A DNA stretch of 64,000 nucleotides. It comes from Rotaria socialis (Eukaryota > Rotifera > Eurotatoria > Philodinida > Philodinidae). Shown in pieces: positions 12,495 through 25,409 of this stretch (the stretch's first letter is position 1; every line of letters begins with the position of its first letter). Location of the stretch: positions 56,402 through 120,401 of the forward strand of contig CAJNYU010001855.1 of the NCBI GenBank assembly GCA_905331475.1, given 5' to 3'. The position numbers and the translations under genes are program-made. The notes beneath the pieces are model-generated. The model was given only the letters and a program-made list of their open reading frames with translations, did no database searches and was not told the DNA's origin.

Positions 12495-12784
12495 CCCAGG
12501 TTGATCAAAACGGACTCGTTTACGGTCTGTTTATCGACGGCAAACGATGTCAAAACGGTATCTTTACGGCAGTAAATAGGCCGTATTTGCCCGTAATACC
12601 TGGCGCAGTAATACGGCACAGTAAACGGGACTGCATTTTCATGGTTTACGGCTGTTTGTGCTCCGTACTCTCATGATAATACGGTCCGTATTACTGCGCC
12701 AGATATTACGGCAAACTTTCGCCCGTAAAATAGTCGTAAAGTAACCGTCAACGGCCGTATACGGACCGTACCGTTTGACCTGGG
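12495..12784. mobile_element. MITE with CCCAGGT termini and many CCGTA/TACGG motifs
   Basis: A 290-bp GC-rich island begins CCCAGGTTGATCAAAACGG and ends, on the other strand, CCCAGGTCAAACGGTACGG, so the termini are inverted repeats. Inside, the pentamers CCGTA/TACGG and related forms occur many times on both strands, and the two halves pair as a long imperfect hairpin. There is no coding capacity. This is typical of a non-autonomous DNA transposon whose transposase binds subterminal motifs. I could not find a clear target-site duplication. Confidence 0.65.
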
Positions 12785-13780
12785 ACGATTACCATCGTAT
12801 TGTATTGCTATCTAACGCTTGATAAATAAATAAATAAATAAAAATCTTGAAAAATCACTATTACAAAAGAAAGTAATTATTGGGCATTTGAAGCACGCTG
12901 TAAAATGTATGCTATATGTAATAGGATAGCGAGACATAATAAGTCTTGTGTACTATGGACGGTGCACCAAAATTATTACAAGTCTTCTTTATTAATTAAT
13001 TCAGCAAATGTAATGACCATAATCAATCGGATTCTGTTCATCATTTTTGATAAAATAATCTCTAGTGAGTAGTTCTTGTATAGTTTAAAATCAATCCGCT
13101 GAAAAAGCAAAACTTGCTGTGTAAAATGCTAGTTCATATAATACTTTTCTACTAAATTTAACAAAATATCACGGACAACTTTTACCGTGACTAGAAAATT
13201 TTTAGTCCCGGTGCTCATCTTTAATCCGAGCAAAATAAAAGCTTCTGTTTTGTTTTTAAAAATAGTAAAGTCTTAGGAGATACATATAAAAGACAATTGC
13301 ATTGTCAAAGGAGTTTTTGTGAGGAAATAATTGAGCAAATGGTTACGCCTTGCTCTTATTCAAGTCGCGTAACATCGTGCATATGTATGGGTAAATGAAC
13401 TCATAATCTACTCCTGTATCTAACAGCATTTAAAAGTCGTTAAAATGCTATTTTATATAAGCAATCATATAAAGATGATCAAATCAAGTTATTCTATAAA
13501 TTGACTTGATTTGTATGGAAGAATGACTGAATTATTCATCTGTATAAAAATCTATTTGAATAACAATTTTCTATAATCTGAATTAAAATTTAATGTTCAA
13601 AGACAAATACACAAATTAAAAGATCGACAATCCATGAATATCTTCAGATGACAAAAAAATATCGACCGTTTTATTTTAATTTTAATGTAGAGATACCTGT
13701 ATTAGTTCGAGAAAAATATCCTGCGGACATATACTAGATATTTCTCTATTACACAGCGACATGTTATTTTCATATTTATT

Positions 13781-14967
13781 TTACGAATACTTTCGAAAGA
13801 GATGGCATGAAAAAGTTGAGTTGTCACGTGTAAGACAAAGTGGTTCGCGAATTTCAGTCAATACACTACGTCTTCGATGAAATGAAGGTACACGGGTAAA
13901 TGGGCACGAGACGTGCAACATATTGATCAGTGACTTGTCTATTAGAAAAAAACCTTCATACAATGACAAATGACGTAGATAATGAAACAATAGAGCCAGC
14001 ATTGAACCATTTACTGGCTCATAACTTGGTTGTGATTGTCAAGGATTCGGTTGTGCCCGTCCAAAGTGTAAAAATAAACTCTTAAGACGATACGATAGTG
14101 TTGAAGAAAAGGAAAAACGATCTAACTTATGCACTACGTTCCATAGAACGCTCAAACATTGAAGAAGAAGAACTGCATTTGTCAGTACACTTCTTAATAA
14201 GTTTGCATAAATTACTGTTTGTATCTCATCAATGACAATCACTTGAAAGCGTACAGAACGAAGACGAAGAGAAGGAAAATAAGAACTGTACTGCACGAAG
14301 TCCTAACATGTGATAATGAAAACAAACTAATTTTATTAAATAGATAAATTTCTTATCGATGTTAAAACCCAGTTGGTATCATATACCAATGCTATGTTAA
14401 GTAATATACACTAGATAGAATTTCTAGACTATGTTTCTGAACAGCCATAACATATATTGTACATTTGCTTGCCAATCACGATGGATAGTACGTGCAACAA
14501 ATCGAAGATTTACCAAGAAGCAATTATTTTTTTAAATCGGATGGGTAGGTATAGACGACTAACATCGCAGAAGACAAATATTCTTCAATGATATGACGTA
14601 CGTACCATCCTCTTGCAAGCCAATCACTAGAGTTTTGAAAACGAAATCACCGAACTCGACCGCTTCGTATTCATAACGCAATGTAACAGGCAAGCACAAA
14701 GAGAAACGGAAATCATTGAGTGAAAGCCAAAGAGAACTTGAATGTACAGCTTGTCGAAATTCAACTAGTTGATTCAATACTAGAAGTAGAGAACATTTTA
14801 TTACTACTTGACTTGCGTGAAGTCTTTACATGAATTAATGTTAATGATTTGAGATTGGACATTTTCAAATAGCGAATAATCAACAAGACATTGCTCATTG
14901 AAAAATCGCTATAATGACTGCCACTATGGACTTTGAAAGATAAGGGAACATCTTTATGGCTTGTCAA
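13781..14967 (-). pseudogene. decayed multi-exon gene, family not recognised
   Basis: The minus strand has exon-like pieces whose codon use resembles coding sequence. One runs from 14967 to about 14829 (SHKDVPLSFKVHSG...). A second, about 14779-14604, has a CTACTTCTAG acceptor and a GTACGT donor (FRFSLCLPVTLRYEYEAVEF). The third, about 14302-13781, follows a CATGTTAG acceptor but is interrupted by one in-frame TGA at 14041-14039. The first two pieces are 50 bp apart, flanked by GTAAAG...TCTAG, but their phases do not match. The stop and the phase mismatch suggest a pseudogene, or a real gene whose splicing I have misread. I cannot name the family. Confidence 0.4.
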
Positions 14968-16579
14968 GTACCAATTTATATTTGCTTTTAATTTAATTTC
15001 GTTTTAAATGTAAGTTAGTTGTATCTTATTATTCATTACGTAAATAATAAACTAGATGAAATGATTCTGTTTCATTATGATGCTGCATGTAAGATAAATA
15101 TCAATTAAATTTATGAGTCATTCTACCGTTTTGTTCAAAAATAACGATAAAAAGAACTTTTAAATAAAAATAATTTGAATAATAAGTGTGATATTTTTGA
15201 TGAACAGAATATAATAAAAAAGTACAAATTTTAAATCAGGACGAAAATATTATGTAATATTATAATTACTTAAAATTCAAAATTGAGATTTTACTCACAT
15301 CAGAAGATCAGAAAACGGAAACTGCTTGCTAATTAGAAATACGATATAAAAGTAACTAATTATAATTATAAATTAAATAACTCAAAAAAATCTTAGTGCA
15401 CAAATTTTTCCAGAAAACTAAGTTGAATCTATGATTCATCGTGATTTCGGGTTAAATAAACAGCTCGAAAAACTTTCGTTTGTTTTTTTTTGTCAACATA
15501 TAGCGCTCGTTACGTTCCATCTCTCTGTCTATTTTGAGAATCTTTTTTTAAGTTGCAAAACTAGAATGAGCATCTACTGTAGTTCTCCTCTTGTTGGACA
15601 GCATTCTCTCAAAGCTTTGTTGAATTCGAGTTCATACTTTGAAAAGCTATACTTTTCAGACTTCAATAAACTCTAAATGTCTTTTAGAACGAGTAAAACA
15701 AAATGTTTGTTTTCTTCTTCACATATGAGTTTGAGTGCACCAGTTTGTTTTGCTTACATTGCTGTTAATCGACAAACAAAGTGTTCAAAATTTCAACAAA
15801 AACGATGAACTTACAAAAAATGAAAGTTTACACAAATGAAATAATCTTCGTTCGGAAATGATATCAGGAAACACAGTCGATTGAAACAGTAGTCAAAAAT
15901 CCACAGATTAATAAATGGTGTATAATCAATAATAGTTCTGAGGCATGTTCATTCGGTTTTAGCTTTCGAAGTATGATTCTTCATAGAGAATGTGGAGATC
16001 ATATTTGAAGATTGATCTACAAGATCATCTAACGTTGAAATGAATTCACTATTGACATTTTCTGAAAGTCAATCCTTTTGCAAGAAATTCTTGTCAGATA
16101 CTGGTTTATTTGTTTTAAGAAACCGTTTAACATTGCTAGAAATTGTAGTGTACTTATTTTCTTAAGGCAAAAAGCTGCTTGAAATTAGTTTTGCGAAAAA
16201 TAAATTTGTCTATTACTTTTTTTTATTTTCTAATATTTCAACATGGGACAATTGTCAAACTGCTTTGACGAGATTATCGAATTGCCTAAGTTGTTTTTTT
16301 ATGGAGGAAAGGCTCTTACGGTGTAGAAATATTGAAATAAATGATAACTACATAGATCCTGACGGATAACGTTTTTTTCTTTGGAAAGAAGTTAGCATAT
16401 AAAAGCAAACAAGTACTTCTCTTGAAGTCTAATGTTCGATATGTTTTTTATCTTTGTTTAAAAAAAACGAAGGATGACTAGGAAAAACCAAATAAAAGCA
16501 AAAGGAAATGATGCATTTACACAATAGAAAATTATACTACTAGATGTCTTGTTGAGCAACATCAAAAGTAAAAGATTGT
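14968..16579. other. intergenic, no supported gene
   Basis: AT-rich sequence between the decayed gene and the 3' end of hnRNP K-like gene A. A short open frame near 15431-15676 has no domain or splice context. Nothing else is visible. Confidence 0.45.
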
Positions 16580-18306
16580 TCATGTTCGTTTCATTTTTTC
16601 TCCATCTCTTTTGAGAGAATCTTCTCCAGCAGCATCAGCATCATCATCATCATCATTATTACTAACAATCATTAACAGTTTTTTTATTGTTTGCAAAGCA
16701 TTATTCACTTGTTGTTGACTTCCTTGAATATTAACAGTACGTTTTCGCCGTTCACCATTATCCTCATTTAAGTCACCTATGTTCACAATAGCACCAGTTT
16801 CACGTTGTAATTGTTGAATTCGTTCGCCTTTCGGTCCTAATAAAGCACCTGCTTGCATATCTGTTATTGTAAGTGTTTGACAGAGTGGTACAGGTATGAG
16901 AACACGATCAAAAAGCTGCCGACAAGAAGATGATGACGACGATGACGACAATGATGACGATGATGATGATGATAAAGTAGATATATTAGGAGTTAGAAAA
17001 GAATTGTTCAATGGCAAAGGACACAAAGTATTTGCCCTATTTATATCATTACTGATTTGTAAATGATTTTGAGCTAATATATCTGAATAACCACCGTAGA
17101 GATCAGCTTTTGATCTATTATAGTTAACTGGTTTGTAAGGATTATTTGCAATTGGTTTAACTAAAATATACCAAGAATCTCTGTCAATAAAATATAATTC
17201 AATCAACATGTTAATTTAAACGAGAAACTATTCGATAAATCTTTCTAGTTTTCAAATCAATGTAAGAACAAAATCTCAATACTATGAAAGTCAGCAAATA
17301 CATTTTTCATGTATAGATTTAGTAACTGCCGGCAAAGCCTGTTTTATTCTATATCATTTAATGTTTTATAATATTCATACAAGATCTGTATCGTTCAAAA
17401 TAATTTAAAAGAGAAAAGCTAAACAGTTGGTTCTTCTGCATGTAAAAAGAATTTCAAAACACTGTGTCTTATTTTATTATTACCTTGTTGACTACAAATA
17501 GTATAGATTTCTTCTAAACAAGATAACATTTTTGTTGGGTTTTTGCAAATAATTGTTATCACACGTTCACTCGATTGTGGACAACATTCTTGAGCTGGTT
17601 GGAGTAAAAGAAGATCATACTCATTACGCATTCGTTGGGCTTGTGTACCAATGGATGGTAAATATGTTTGATCGATAAGAATGCGAACTTCTTCATCGTT
17701 TCCTAAAAGTTCACCGAGTAAATCGAATGGACACACCAGAATACATTCAGGTGTTTGACAATCAATTCTTGTTATTAAATCATCATAAAAAAACACATCT
17801 GATACATATCGATCACACGGAACAAGTAATCGACATTTTGTATTTGATTTATTGAATGGACGCGATTGTTGTTGAGGACGAGATAATTTTAATAATTGTA
17901 ATTCTCCTTCAAATTTTCTAGCACGATCGAAATTAAATGTAAATTCTGCATGATTCAATGTATTTAAGCTTGATTCAACATGTGTTAATTGTGCTGATGG
18001 TGATAGTAATTGATCATTAGTATTATGTTCATTTAGATGGCTAAGTAAATTTGATCGAAAACGATTTATTTGCTCATAAGCATCATTTAATTGTGAAAGA
18101 GATGTTTCATGAGCTCTGTTGATTTCATCAAGCGTTTGTGAACGCCATTGACGGAGAGTTTGTCGACATGTATCATAACTTGTATCGAGTAATGATAATG
18201 AATCTAGTTGAGCACGAGCTGCACGAGCACGAGATATCAATGTTAAACGGCGCTTTTCGAGTAATTCTTCAGGTGTCAATCGTTTTATTTCACTCATCGA
18301 GTTCAT
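16580..18306 (-). CDS. hnRNP K-like KH-domain protein, paralogue A
   Basis: Two exons (17484-18306 and 16580-17160) join in phase 1 across a CAAG|GTAATA...TTTTAG intron to give 467 residues. The order follows hnRNP K. An N-terminal helical region (about 1-150) comes first, then a degenerate KH1 (RLLVPCDRYVSDVFFYDD). KH2 follows, recognisable by QECCPQSSERVITI, which parallels the QECCPxSTDRVVLI of hnRNP K. A Ser-rich linker then leads to a C-terminal KH3 with an intact GXXG loop (GALLGPKGERIQQLQRETGA). KH1 and KH2 lack a clear GXXG loop, so RNA contact probably rests on KH3. hnRNP K binds C-rich single-stranded RNA or DNA in nucleus and cytoplasm. The C-terminus is Asp-rich. A paralogue lies at 33.2-36.0 kb. 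Confidence 0.8.
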
Positions 18307-19255
18307 TGAAAAAATCTAAAGAGAAAAAATATATATATATATATATATATATAGTAAATTCTGACGATCAATCAATGTAGATATATTTGTATATTAACAT
18401 ACTGAATCTGTACCAGATACATATATCTGATTTCATATAATCTCAATAGAGGATATTATAAATATTGTTGTTCACAAAGAAAAAGAAACGTAATTCGATA
18501 AAGATTGATCAGAATATTATCAAATTTTTTTCTATGAAAATTTTTCATCTACTTGAAAAATTCATATGTAAATATAAAGATATTCATATTAACAACACAC
18601 ATATTGTCATCGTGATAAGGTATATTTATTTCAATATGAATGTATTCAACAAACTAAAAAATATAAAGAAAAATCCATCAGAAATATTCGTTATCGATAC
18701 TTGCACATATCCTTTTTACTAAATCAGAAGTCTACTAAATTCAATTGACCTTTCTTGTATAACGCCAATAAAAATGAAAAAAGAATCAGTTATGCTTTTC
18801 AATACACTTATGTTGATCTTCATTCTAGTCTGTATGCACATTGGCTGAATCGATCATTGCCTCGATTTCTTTATCCAATTAGAACATGAAAAATCACAAA
18901 AACAAAGAAAATAAAAATAATTGATCATTTTAAAATAATAAACGCATTGTATTCACAAAGCAAGAAGATATTTTAAATCAAAGATTAATTTACATGAAAA
19001 ATTAATCACAGGTACTTTAACTTTTATAAATAATAACTTAGATTTGAATATATATTAAGTTAATTATCCAATATTAAGAAATGAAGAAAAAAATTAAGTT
19101 TAATCAGAGCTACATACAAACGCAACAATTAGTATGAAAAAATAAGTAGAGAAAGAAATTCACTGGCTGGCAACAAAGCGAGCACAAAAATAAAACAAGT
19201 TGATCACTGTTGCTACTAGAGACAACGATGATAAACTATCTCTCATCATCAGCCA
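18307..19255. other. intergenic between two minus-strand genes
   Basis: Holds the upstream region of hnRNP K-like gene A, including a TA run at about 18331-18352 directly before its start, and the 3' flank of the coiled-coil gene. The frames seen here are AT-driven and not convincing. Confidence 0.5.
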
Positions 19256-22200
19256 TTAACATCTTAACATCGTTGATGTATTCAAATCTTCTGTTTCGTC
19301 ATCATCAGTATCTGTTGCCTAAAAGTACAATGAATGATGTTAATAGGAATCAATATATCAATTTGAATTATACTTGAAAATTAATATTATTATCCAGCTG
19401 CATTATTTCATTGCTCATTGAAGTAGTTGATGGTTTTTTTGTGCTCGATAACCATTTATCAACTTTTTCAGTAGAATCATAAGTTTGTGATCGAGTTAAT
19501 AGAGGTAAATTATTAGTATTAGTTATCGTTGTTTGCTGTTGATTTTCATTTCTAACTGAACGATAACCTTCATCAGATATTTGACGTTCGATTTGAGCAA
19601 TTTGCATTGTCAACAACGAGATATGCGATGGCAATTCTTCTACAGTTGTTAATGGAACTACAGATGCAGCTTGATTTTCTATTTTCCTATGACTATTATG
19701 AGATGAGGGAGGAGATGATGATGAAACAATTGTTTTCTTATCATCCGATGATGATGATGAACGTGCTTGACACATATTTATTGATGATGGAGTAATATAT
19801 GATGCCGAATCTTTCGAAATATGGTTTACTTCAATGAATGATGATCCTTCAGAAAATGTGTCCAAAGCTGAATCTTGAACATCATCATCGTCATCGTCGT
19901 CAGGCATTCCTACTGATAGATCGTCTTGCGAACGTTTTGACAATTCATTTAAATAAGATTCAACACTTTGTTTCACGATTTGAAGAGCTTTTATTGTTGG
20001 CGCAAGTTCATATTCATACATTGGCATCGACGGAAGTGTATCAGAACTACCCGTAGATGTACGAATATCATTGTATAAAACTATCATTTGTGATGAATGT
20101 GTCATAACAAAATTCTAATAAGAAAAAAAGAAAATAAAAACGAAATTTTTCCTGTTTTAAGAAACTATAATGTTTTGAAAAAAAGAATAAATTTCGTTTC
20201 CAAAAATATTCAAGTTATTTTAGGATGAATTTTTATTTAGTATGTGCGAACTTTTATATCATAAGATTAACAAGTATTATCAGTGATTTTAATCATCAAC
20301 AGGTTTTTAGAAAAAGCAAGTTGCTCGATAGAAAAACAAATAAACGTATCATGACTGAAAAATTAGACACTAAATTTTTGCTCATACGTTTATCTCGCTG
20401 TTTATTCTTTTGATGAAAGTCTACTCTTTTTTACAAAAGGAGAAAACAGAGAAATCTTTCACATCATTTTTTCAGAAGCTCATCATCACAAACGAGAATA
20501 TAAGAGCTCATAGGCGGCGGATCCATTAGATTTGGGAAAGCTCAAGCCTCCCATAAAAAACGGGTAGGAAGGCTTAAGGAGGCTCATTTAATTTGAAAAA
20601 AGTTGTAGAAACAGACCACCCATTAGTATCAGATTTGTTTTGTTTTTAATTTCATCTCTCATCATCCTCATCATCTGAAAAAAATTTGGAGACTCCCCTA
20701 AATTAAAATCGTTTCGCCGCCGTCGTAAGAGCTCATTCACTTTTTTATTTGTAAGGTTTCTAAACAAACTTATTTAAGAGCAAAAATTTTTAAAATAATC
20801 TATAAACAACGATAGATGTGAGTGGGGAAATTTGAATAGAATTACTTTTTTATTCTTCTTGTGTTTCTTGCCATGAGCTAATTGTTGTTGTTGTTGTTGT
20901 TGTTTATTTCTAGCAACTCCAGCATATTTATTGACAATATCTGATGGTAATTCTTTTTTATATTCAATCTCAGTTTGTTGATAATACGGCGAATGTATAA
21001 TTTCATTTGTTATAGTGGACTTAAGATCTAATGGGATAAAATTTCTTGGTAATTTCATTGCAATAACAATAGATTGTTCATTTGTTTTTGTTGTTTTTAT
21101 AGATGTATTGTTTTGATTATCTTTTTCATCCATATAAGATGAAAGAATTGTTTGTTCTTCAAATGGTGTCAATGGTTGATAGAGTGGCGATATTAATTCC
21201 GATGTTGCTGTTGAACATAGTATATCATTAGTTGATAAATTATGTTCAGACATTTTTTCATGAAAATATGTCAATAAATAATGAATCTTTTCTAACTGTT
21301 CATTGCAAGATTGCTTCTCATATTCGTTCCTAAATAAATAACACAACAAGTCAATATGATTTCAATACAAAACCGATTGACAGAATAACTAACGTATCTT
21401 GTTCCAATAATGGGAATAACGAAGTAGGTGAATCAATTACATTATGTTGTATAGTTGATGAACGATGACATTTCTTTTTCTTACCAATTAAGGTTAAAAT
21501 ATGTTCACGCTCCAAACGTAAATTTGCAATGTCTGGGCACATTTAGAAAGCACATAAATAAATATTTTATTTCACTTTCTTTTACCTGTTTCAAGTTTAG
21601 GTAATTTTGTTCCACTATCGATTAATAATTGTTTTATATCAGCTTGTTTATGTGATATTGAATTCAAATTTTTTGCAAGTTTCTAAAAACAATGAATAAT
21701 TTAATGAAAAAAAAACTTAATTTGTTTTACGTCTCGTTTATTTTGTGCTGCAACTTGTGTATTTTCAGCTTTTTCGAGTTGTTGAATATATTTATCTTGT
21801 TCTCTACGTGAAATCTATCATTTAATAGAAAGAGAATTGTTTTTATTAAACGTACTCAAAGTGTGGTACAGCATTGACAATGGACTCTATTTTATTTTGT
21901 ACTAATTTTCGATAGTCATCTGATTTATTTGATTTTTCTAATTCTTTTTCATAACGTCTAAATAGTTTTTAAAGTGAATAGATTGCAATCTAGCGTCATT
22001 TTTAGCTTACTTTTTATCTCGAAGTGCTGCTTCTAAATTAGTATAATGAAGTCTTGAATTCGATCGAAAAATTTGCATTTTAGCATTCTAAATATTAATC
22101 AACATAAAATCTTATGACATATTTTAGTCATTATTCAAATATTACTTTATCAAGTTTCAGTCATGCTAATCGGCTCAAAGTGTGTTTCTCGTTTTTGATC

Positions 22201-24021
22201 GATCAGATGTGAATGAAATAAAGCAAATCGCATTAAGAAAAATTATTTCCAATAGTTTGATAAAATTTATCAATATCAATTTGATAATTTGACACGAAGC
22301 ATTTCTAAATAGAGATTAAACGTATAATTCTGGTATTTTCTATCAGATATCTAGTCAAAATTTTATTGAAAGACTCAAAATTTTGAAAAAATCAAATTTG
22401 AATATGCTTTGAAAAGAAAAAAATCGGCTTTATTCACACTGATGATAACTAGACGAAAACGTGGATGTTTTGGAATTATTAAAATTAATCCTGAGATGGT
22501 GGAAAAGTAGACGGAATAAGAAGAATTCATTTACATTCAAAAAATTACAAATCATAAATATTTTAGTTTTTCATCAATAAAAGACTGTTTTCGATTAGAT
22601 AACGTGCTAGAATGGTTACAACTGACTAAAATATTCCTTTCTAATTATTGTCATATACTTATTTATCATTTCAAGTAATGAATAGGTTACTTTCAAAAGT
22701 ATGAAACTATTGTTTGTAGGCTGTCTATTCAACGGTAGTCTTATAACTTCATTTTCAGTATCTGAATATATTTTTTACAGCCTAAATTAGATTATAGCAT
22801 GTATCTCATTTGAATCTCCATGAATTTCTGTCAAAGATTTCGGTCTGATTCGTCAATTTTGTATTTTGAACAAGGAATATTATTTTAATTGAAAAACATT
22901 TTCCAGTGGTCCTCCTCTTGAGCTACTATGTCAAAACTCGCATGTATTCTTTAGTCACATTATACTAATTGAATATTTGAAAAATGTAAAACATCTAGTG
23001 TGCTCCAATTATTTTCTTTTCCTAGTATGGTCGAAGAGAAGTGTCTTTTTTTAATAGTACTTAATTTTTATTTTTCTTTCGTTTTTTCTTTACAGCATTT
23101 CATGTTTTGTTTCTCACATTAAACATCGTTATGACTGTAATGATTTGTTTTTTGAGCTGAGAAAAAAGATCGTCTGTACATGACTATCCAGTCTGCCACA
23201 ATCCCTGATGCAATTTCATATATCTTACTGAAGCCACCGACACTTATCTTGTTGATTTTCTAAACCTATAATTTTACCCATGCCCACTTTTCCTATGCTC
23301 CTATAGAGACTGTAGCAAACGAACAGATTAATATTCATCATTTTGTTCTGGAACATTCAAGTCTTGCTGTTGAGAGTTGCGTTGCTATTGCTACGAAATG
23401 CAAGAATATGAATATGAATAGGGTGTTGTTTGTTTTTAATTATCGTTAAAAATTAGCCAATAATAGCTGGTTTTTCTCTTCCATTTTCCTGTTATTGCGA
23501 GCGAACGAGAGAGCTTCACTGAGCTGATTAAAATAGACGCGGTATTCAGATAGTATATACGTTCAATGATAACTTCATATTAATCTTATGTTAGAAATTA
23601 TTAATCTCTCTCCTCATATTGCTTACATAATAATTGAACAACGTCTCTGAAGAAGAAGAAGAAAGTACCAAAGTTTTTCTAATATTTATTTGAGCAATAA
23701 TTTCTTTGCTAATATCAACAATAGCAGTATTTAAAAGACCTATTTCATTTCGTAAAAATTCTGCATCTTGTTTTAATTTTTCATCATTGTACTTTGCCTA
23801 ACGAACGAAGAATAGTGTTTATTCAAGTTGTATTTTTATTTTGTCTAAATACTTTTTCACGTGTTAATTCTTGAAGTTTCAATTTAATTGCAGATAAACG
23901 ACGATTATTTATTTCATTGAGAGAATTTGCATTTGAACTGAACAAGATCAAATATTAGAAACAAAAGCAAATACGCAATCCTTTATTTTTACTTTGCTTG
24001 CTGCTCGTATTCGTCATTCAT
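19256..24021 (-). CDS. unrecognised coiled-coil protein, 11 exons
   Basis: Eleven exons close in phase: 23993-24021, 23853-23937, 23627-23797, 22011-22087, 21870-21957, 21731-21814, 21586-21682, 21394-21532, 20846-21329, 19374-20114 and 19256-19318. The product is 685 residues. Roughly the first 250 residues are Lys/Glu/Gln/Leu-rich helix with heptad-like spacing (for example NNRRLSAIKLKLQELTREK and DAEFLRNEIGLLNTAIVDIS), so a coiled coil is expected. The C-terminal half is disordered, with a poly-Gln tract, a Lys-rich GKKHKKNKK, an Asp run and Ser-rich segments. It ends DDDETEDLNTSTMLRC. Intron 3 is long (1.54 kb), and intron 9 carries a MITE. The gene is head-to-head with the FHAD1 homologue. 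I do not recognise the family. The exon 5 donor (GCT|GTACCA) is the least certain. Confidence 0.7.
20511..20727. mobile_element. hAT-type MITE with 8-bp target-site duplication
   Basis: This 217-bp element inside intron 9 of the coiled-coil gene is flanked by the perfect 8-bp direct repeat AGAGCTCA (20503-20510 and 20728-20735). Its left end is TAGGCGGCGGATCC and its right end, reverse-complemented, is TACGACGGCGGCG. These are imperfect terminal inverted repeats with the GGCGGCG core common in hAT elements. Eight-base duplications are the hallmark of hAT transposases. There is no open frame, so it must have been mobilised in trans. Confidence 0.75.
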
Positions 24022-25012
24022 TGTTATCAAATGAAATAGAAAATAAACCAAACAAAGTTTGTATTTATTTTATGCAGTTGAAACTAATTGACATTTAATT
24101 TCCTTCTTTTTTGTCGATAGATTCGTTATAAGAACAAGAACTTATTGGCATTGATTATTCTTGGCGTTTTTTTTGTTGTTGTGAATCGTAAGCTTGCAAG
24201 AACTTATTTTAGTTCGACATTATTACCTTGTCGATAATAAGAGAGAAACAGAGAGGAAAGTAGTGTCCCTAAATCAATCTATAAGTAAAAAATAAGCTAC
24301 AACGACTATTGCGTTTTTAGAAAAGAAAGTAAACTCAAGGATAAGCTACAAATACGCACAAATCTAGTGGTGACAGGTAAGAAGTGACATGGCATGTGAG
24401 AAAAACAAAAAATTGATCTAATACGGGAAAAAAAGAAAAAGAGTATGAAATTGATTTCGGCGACTAGGTGTACAATAATACTGGACCAATGCATTTGCAA
24501 GAACTAACCTCTACGTATCATTTTGTAAATTTTACTATATAGGAGTATTATGATTTTCATAATTAGTAAGCTCTGTTTGATGAAAATTAAAATCTATAGA
24601 TTTATAATCTTAAACGAGACTGGTACTGCCCTCTACAATGGAATATATATAAAAAAAAGTTCTTAAATTTACACAAGTTATTTTCTAAAGTATGTATTTT
24701 TTCTATAGGGAACTTTTGAAAGAATTTATTTTAAAAAAATACCAAATTACTTGGCAACAGCGAAATGATCAATCTGAAATGGCTGCTTAATCAAGCAAAC
24801 AAATCGATGGAGTTTAGGTTACAAATTTCTTAAGCTCCTGACAACGAACATTTAATCCCATTTTAATAGAAAGACACACAAAAGAAAATCGATCAAATTA
24901 CTTCACAGGCGTGTGTAAGTATTCCTATTGTTGTTGTCTTTTACTTTTCTATTATATTTAAATAGAAATATCAAATCTTGACTTGACTTTCAGTGACCAA
25001 GCTTGTGGAAAA
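24022..25012. promoter_or_regulatory. divergent promoter region between coiled-coil gene and FHAD1 homologue
   Basis: About 990 bp separate the two head-to-head start codons. It must contain both promoters. I see no clear TATA box or conserved motif, only AT-rich sequence. The one frame in it (24306-24500, minus) is not credible. Confidence 0.5.
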
Positions 25013-25378
25013 ATGAAAGGTTACCTGTACAGTCAAGATGGTGCTTATGCTTTTCCTCTCGGTCCTAAAGTAACTACAATTGGTCGAGAAAATTGTGACA
25101 TTAGCATTACTGTATGATATCTGTTTTTTTAATTTTAAATATATTCATTGGCATCTAATGTTTTATTTTGCTGCAACAGAGTCCCCACGTTGATAATCAA
25201 CATGCATTGATAGAGTATGATGATGAACAACGTTGTTTTGTCTTAAAAGATCTAAACTCGTCAACGGGTACTTATGTACATGAATGTCGTGTTCAAAATG
25301 CAGCAGTTCGATTAGCTGATGGAGACTTTCTACGATTTGGATTTAATGGTTTACCATTAGAATTTCACATTGAACAAA

Positions 25379-25409
<31 letters not shown>

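Larger units (their letters stand above)
10687..13780. other. gene-poor region with minisatellite and transposon-like islands
   Basis: About 3.1 kb of AT-rich sequence containing the Ser/Gln-coding minisatellite and two GC-rich palindromic elements listed separately, plus a TA run at 11204-11226. I see no complete gene. Confidence 0.5.

Noticed and set aside
24306-24500. Small minus-strand frame between the divergent genes
   Set aside because: Hydrophobic runs from poly-pyrimidine sequence, no splice partners; more likely promoter or untranslated DNA.
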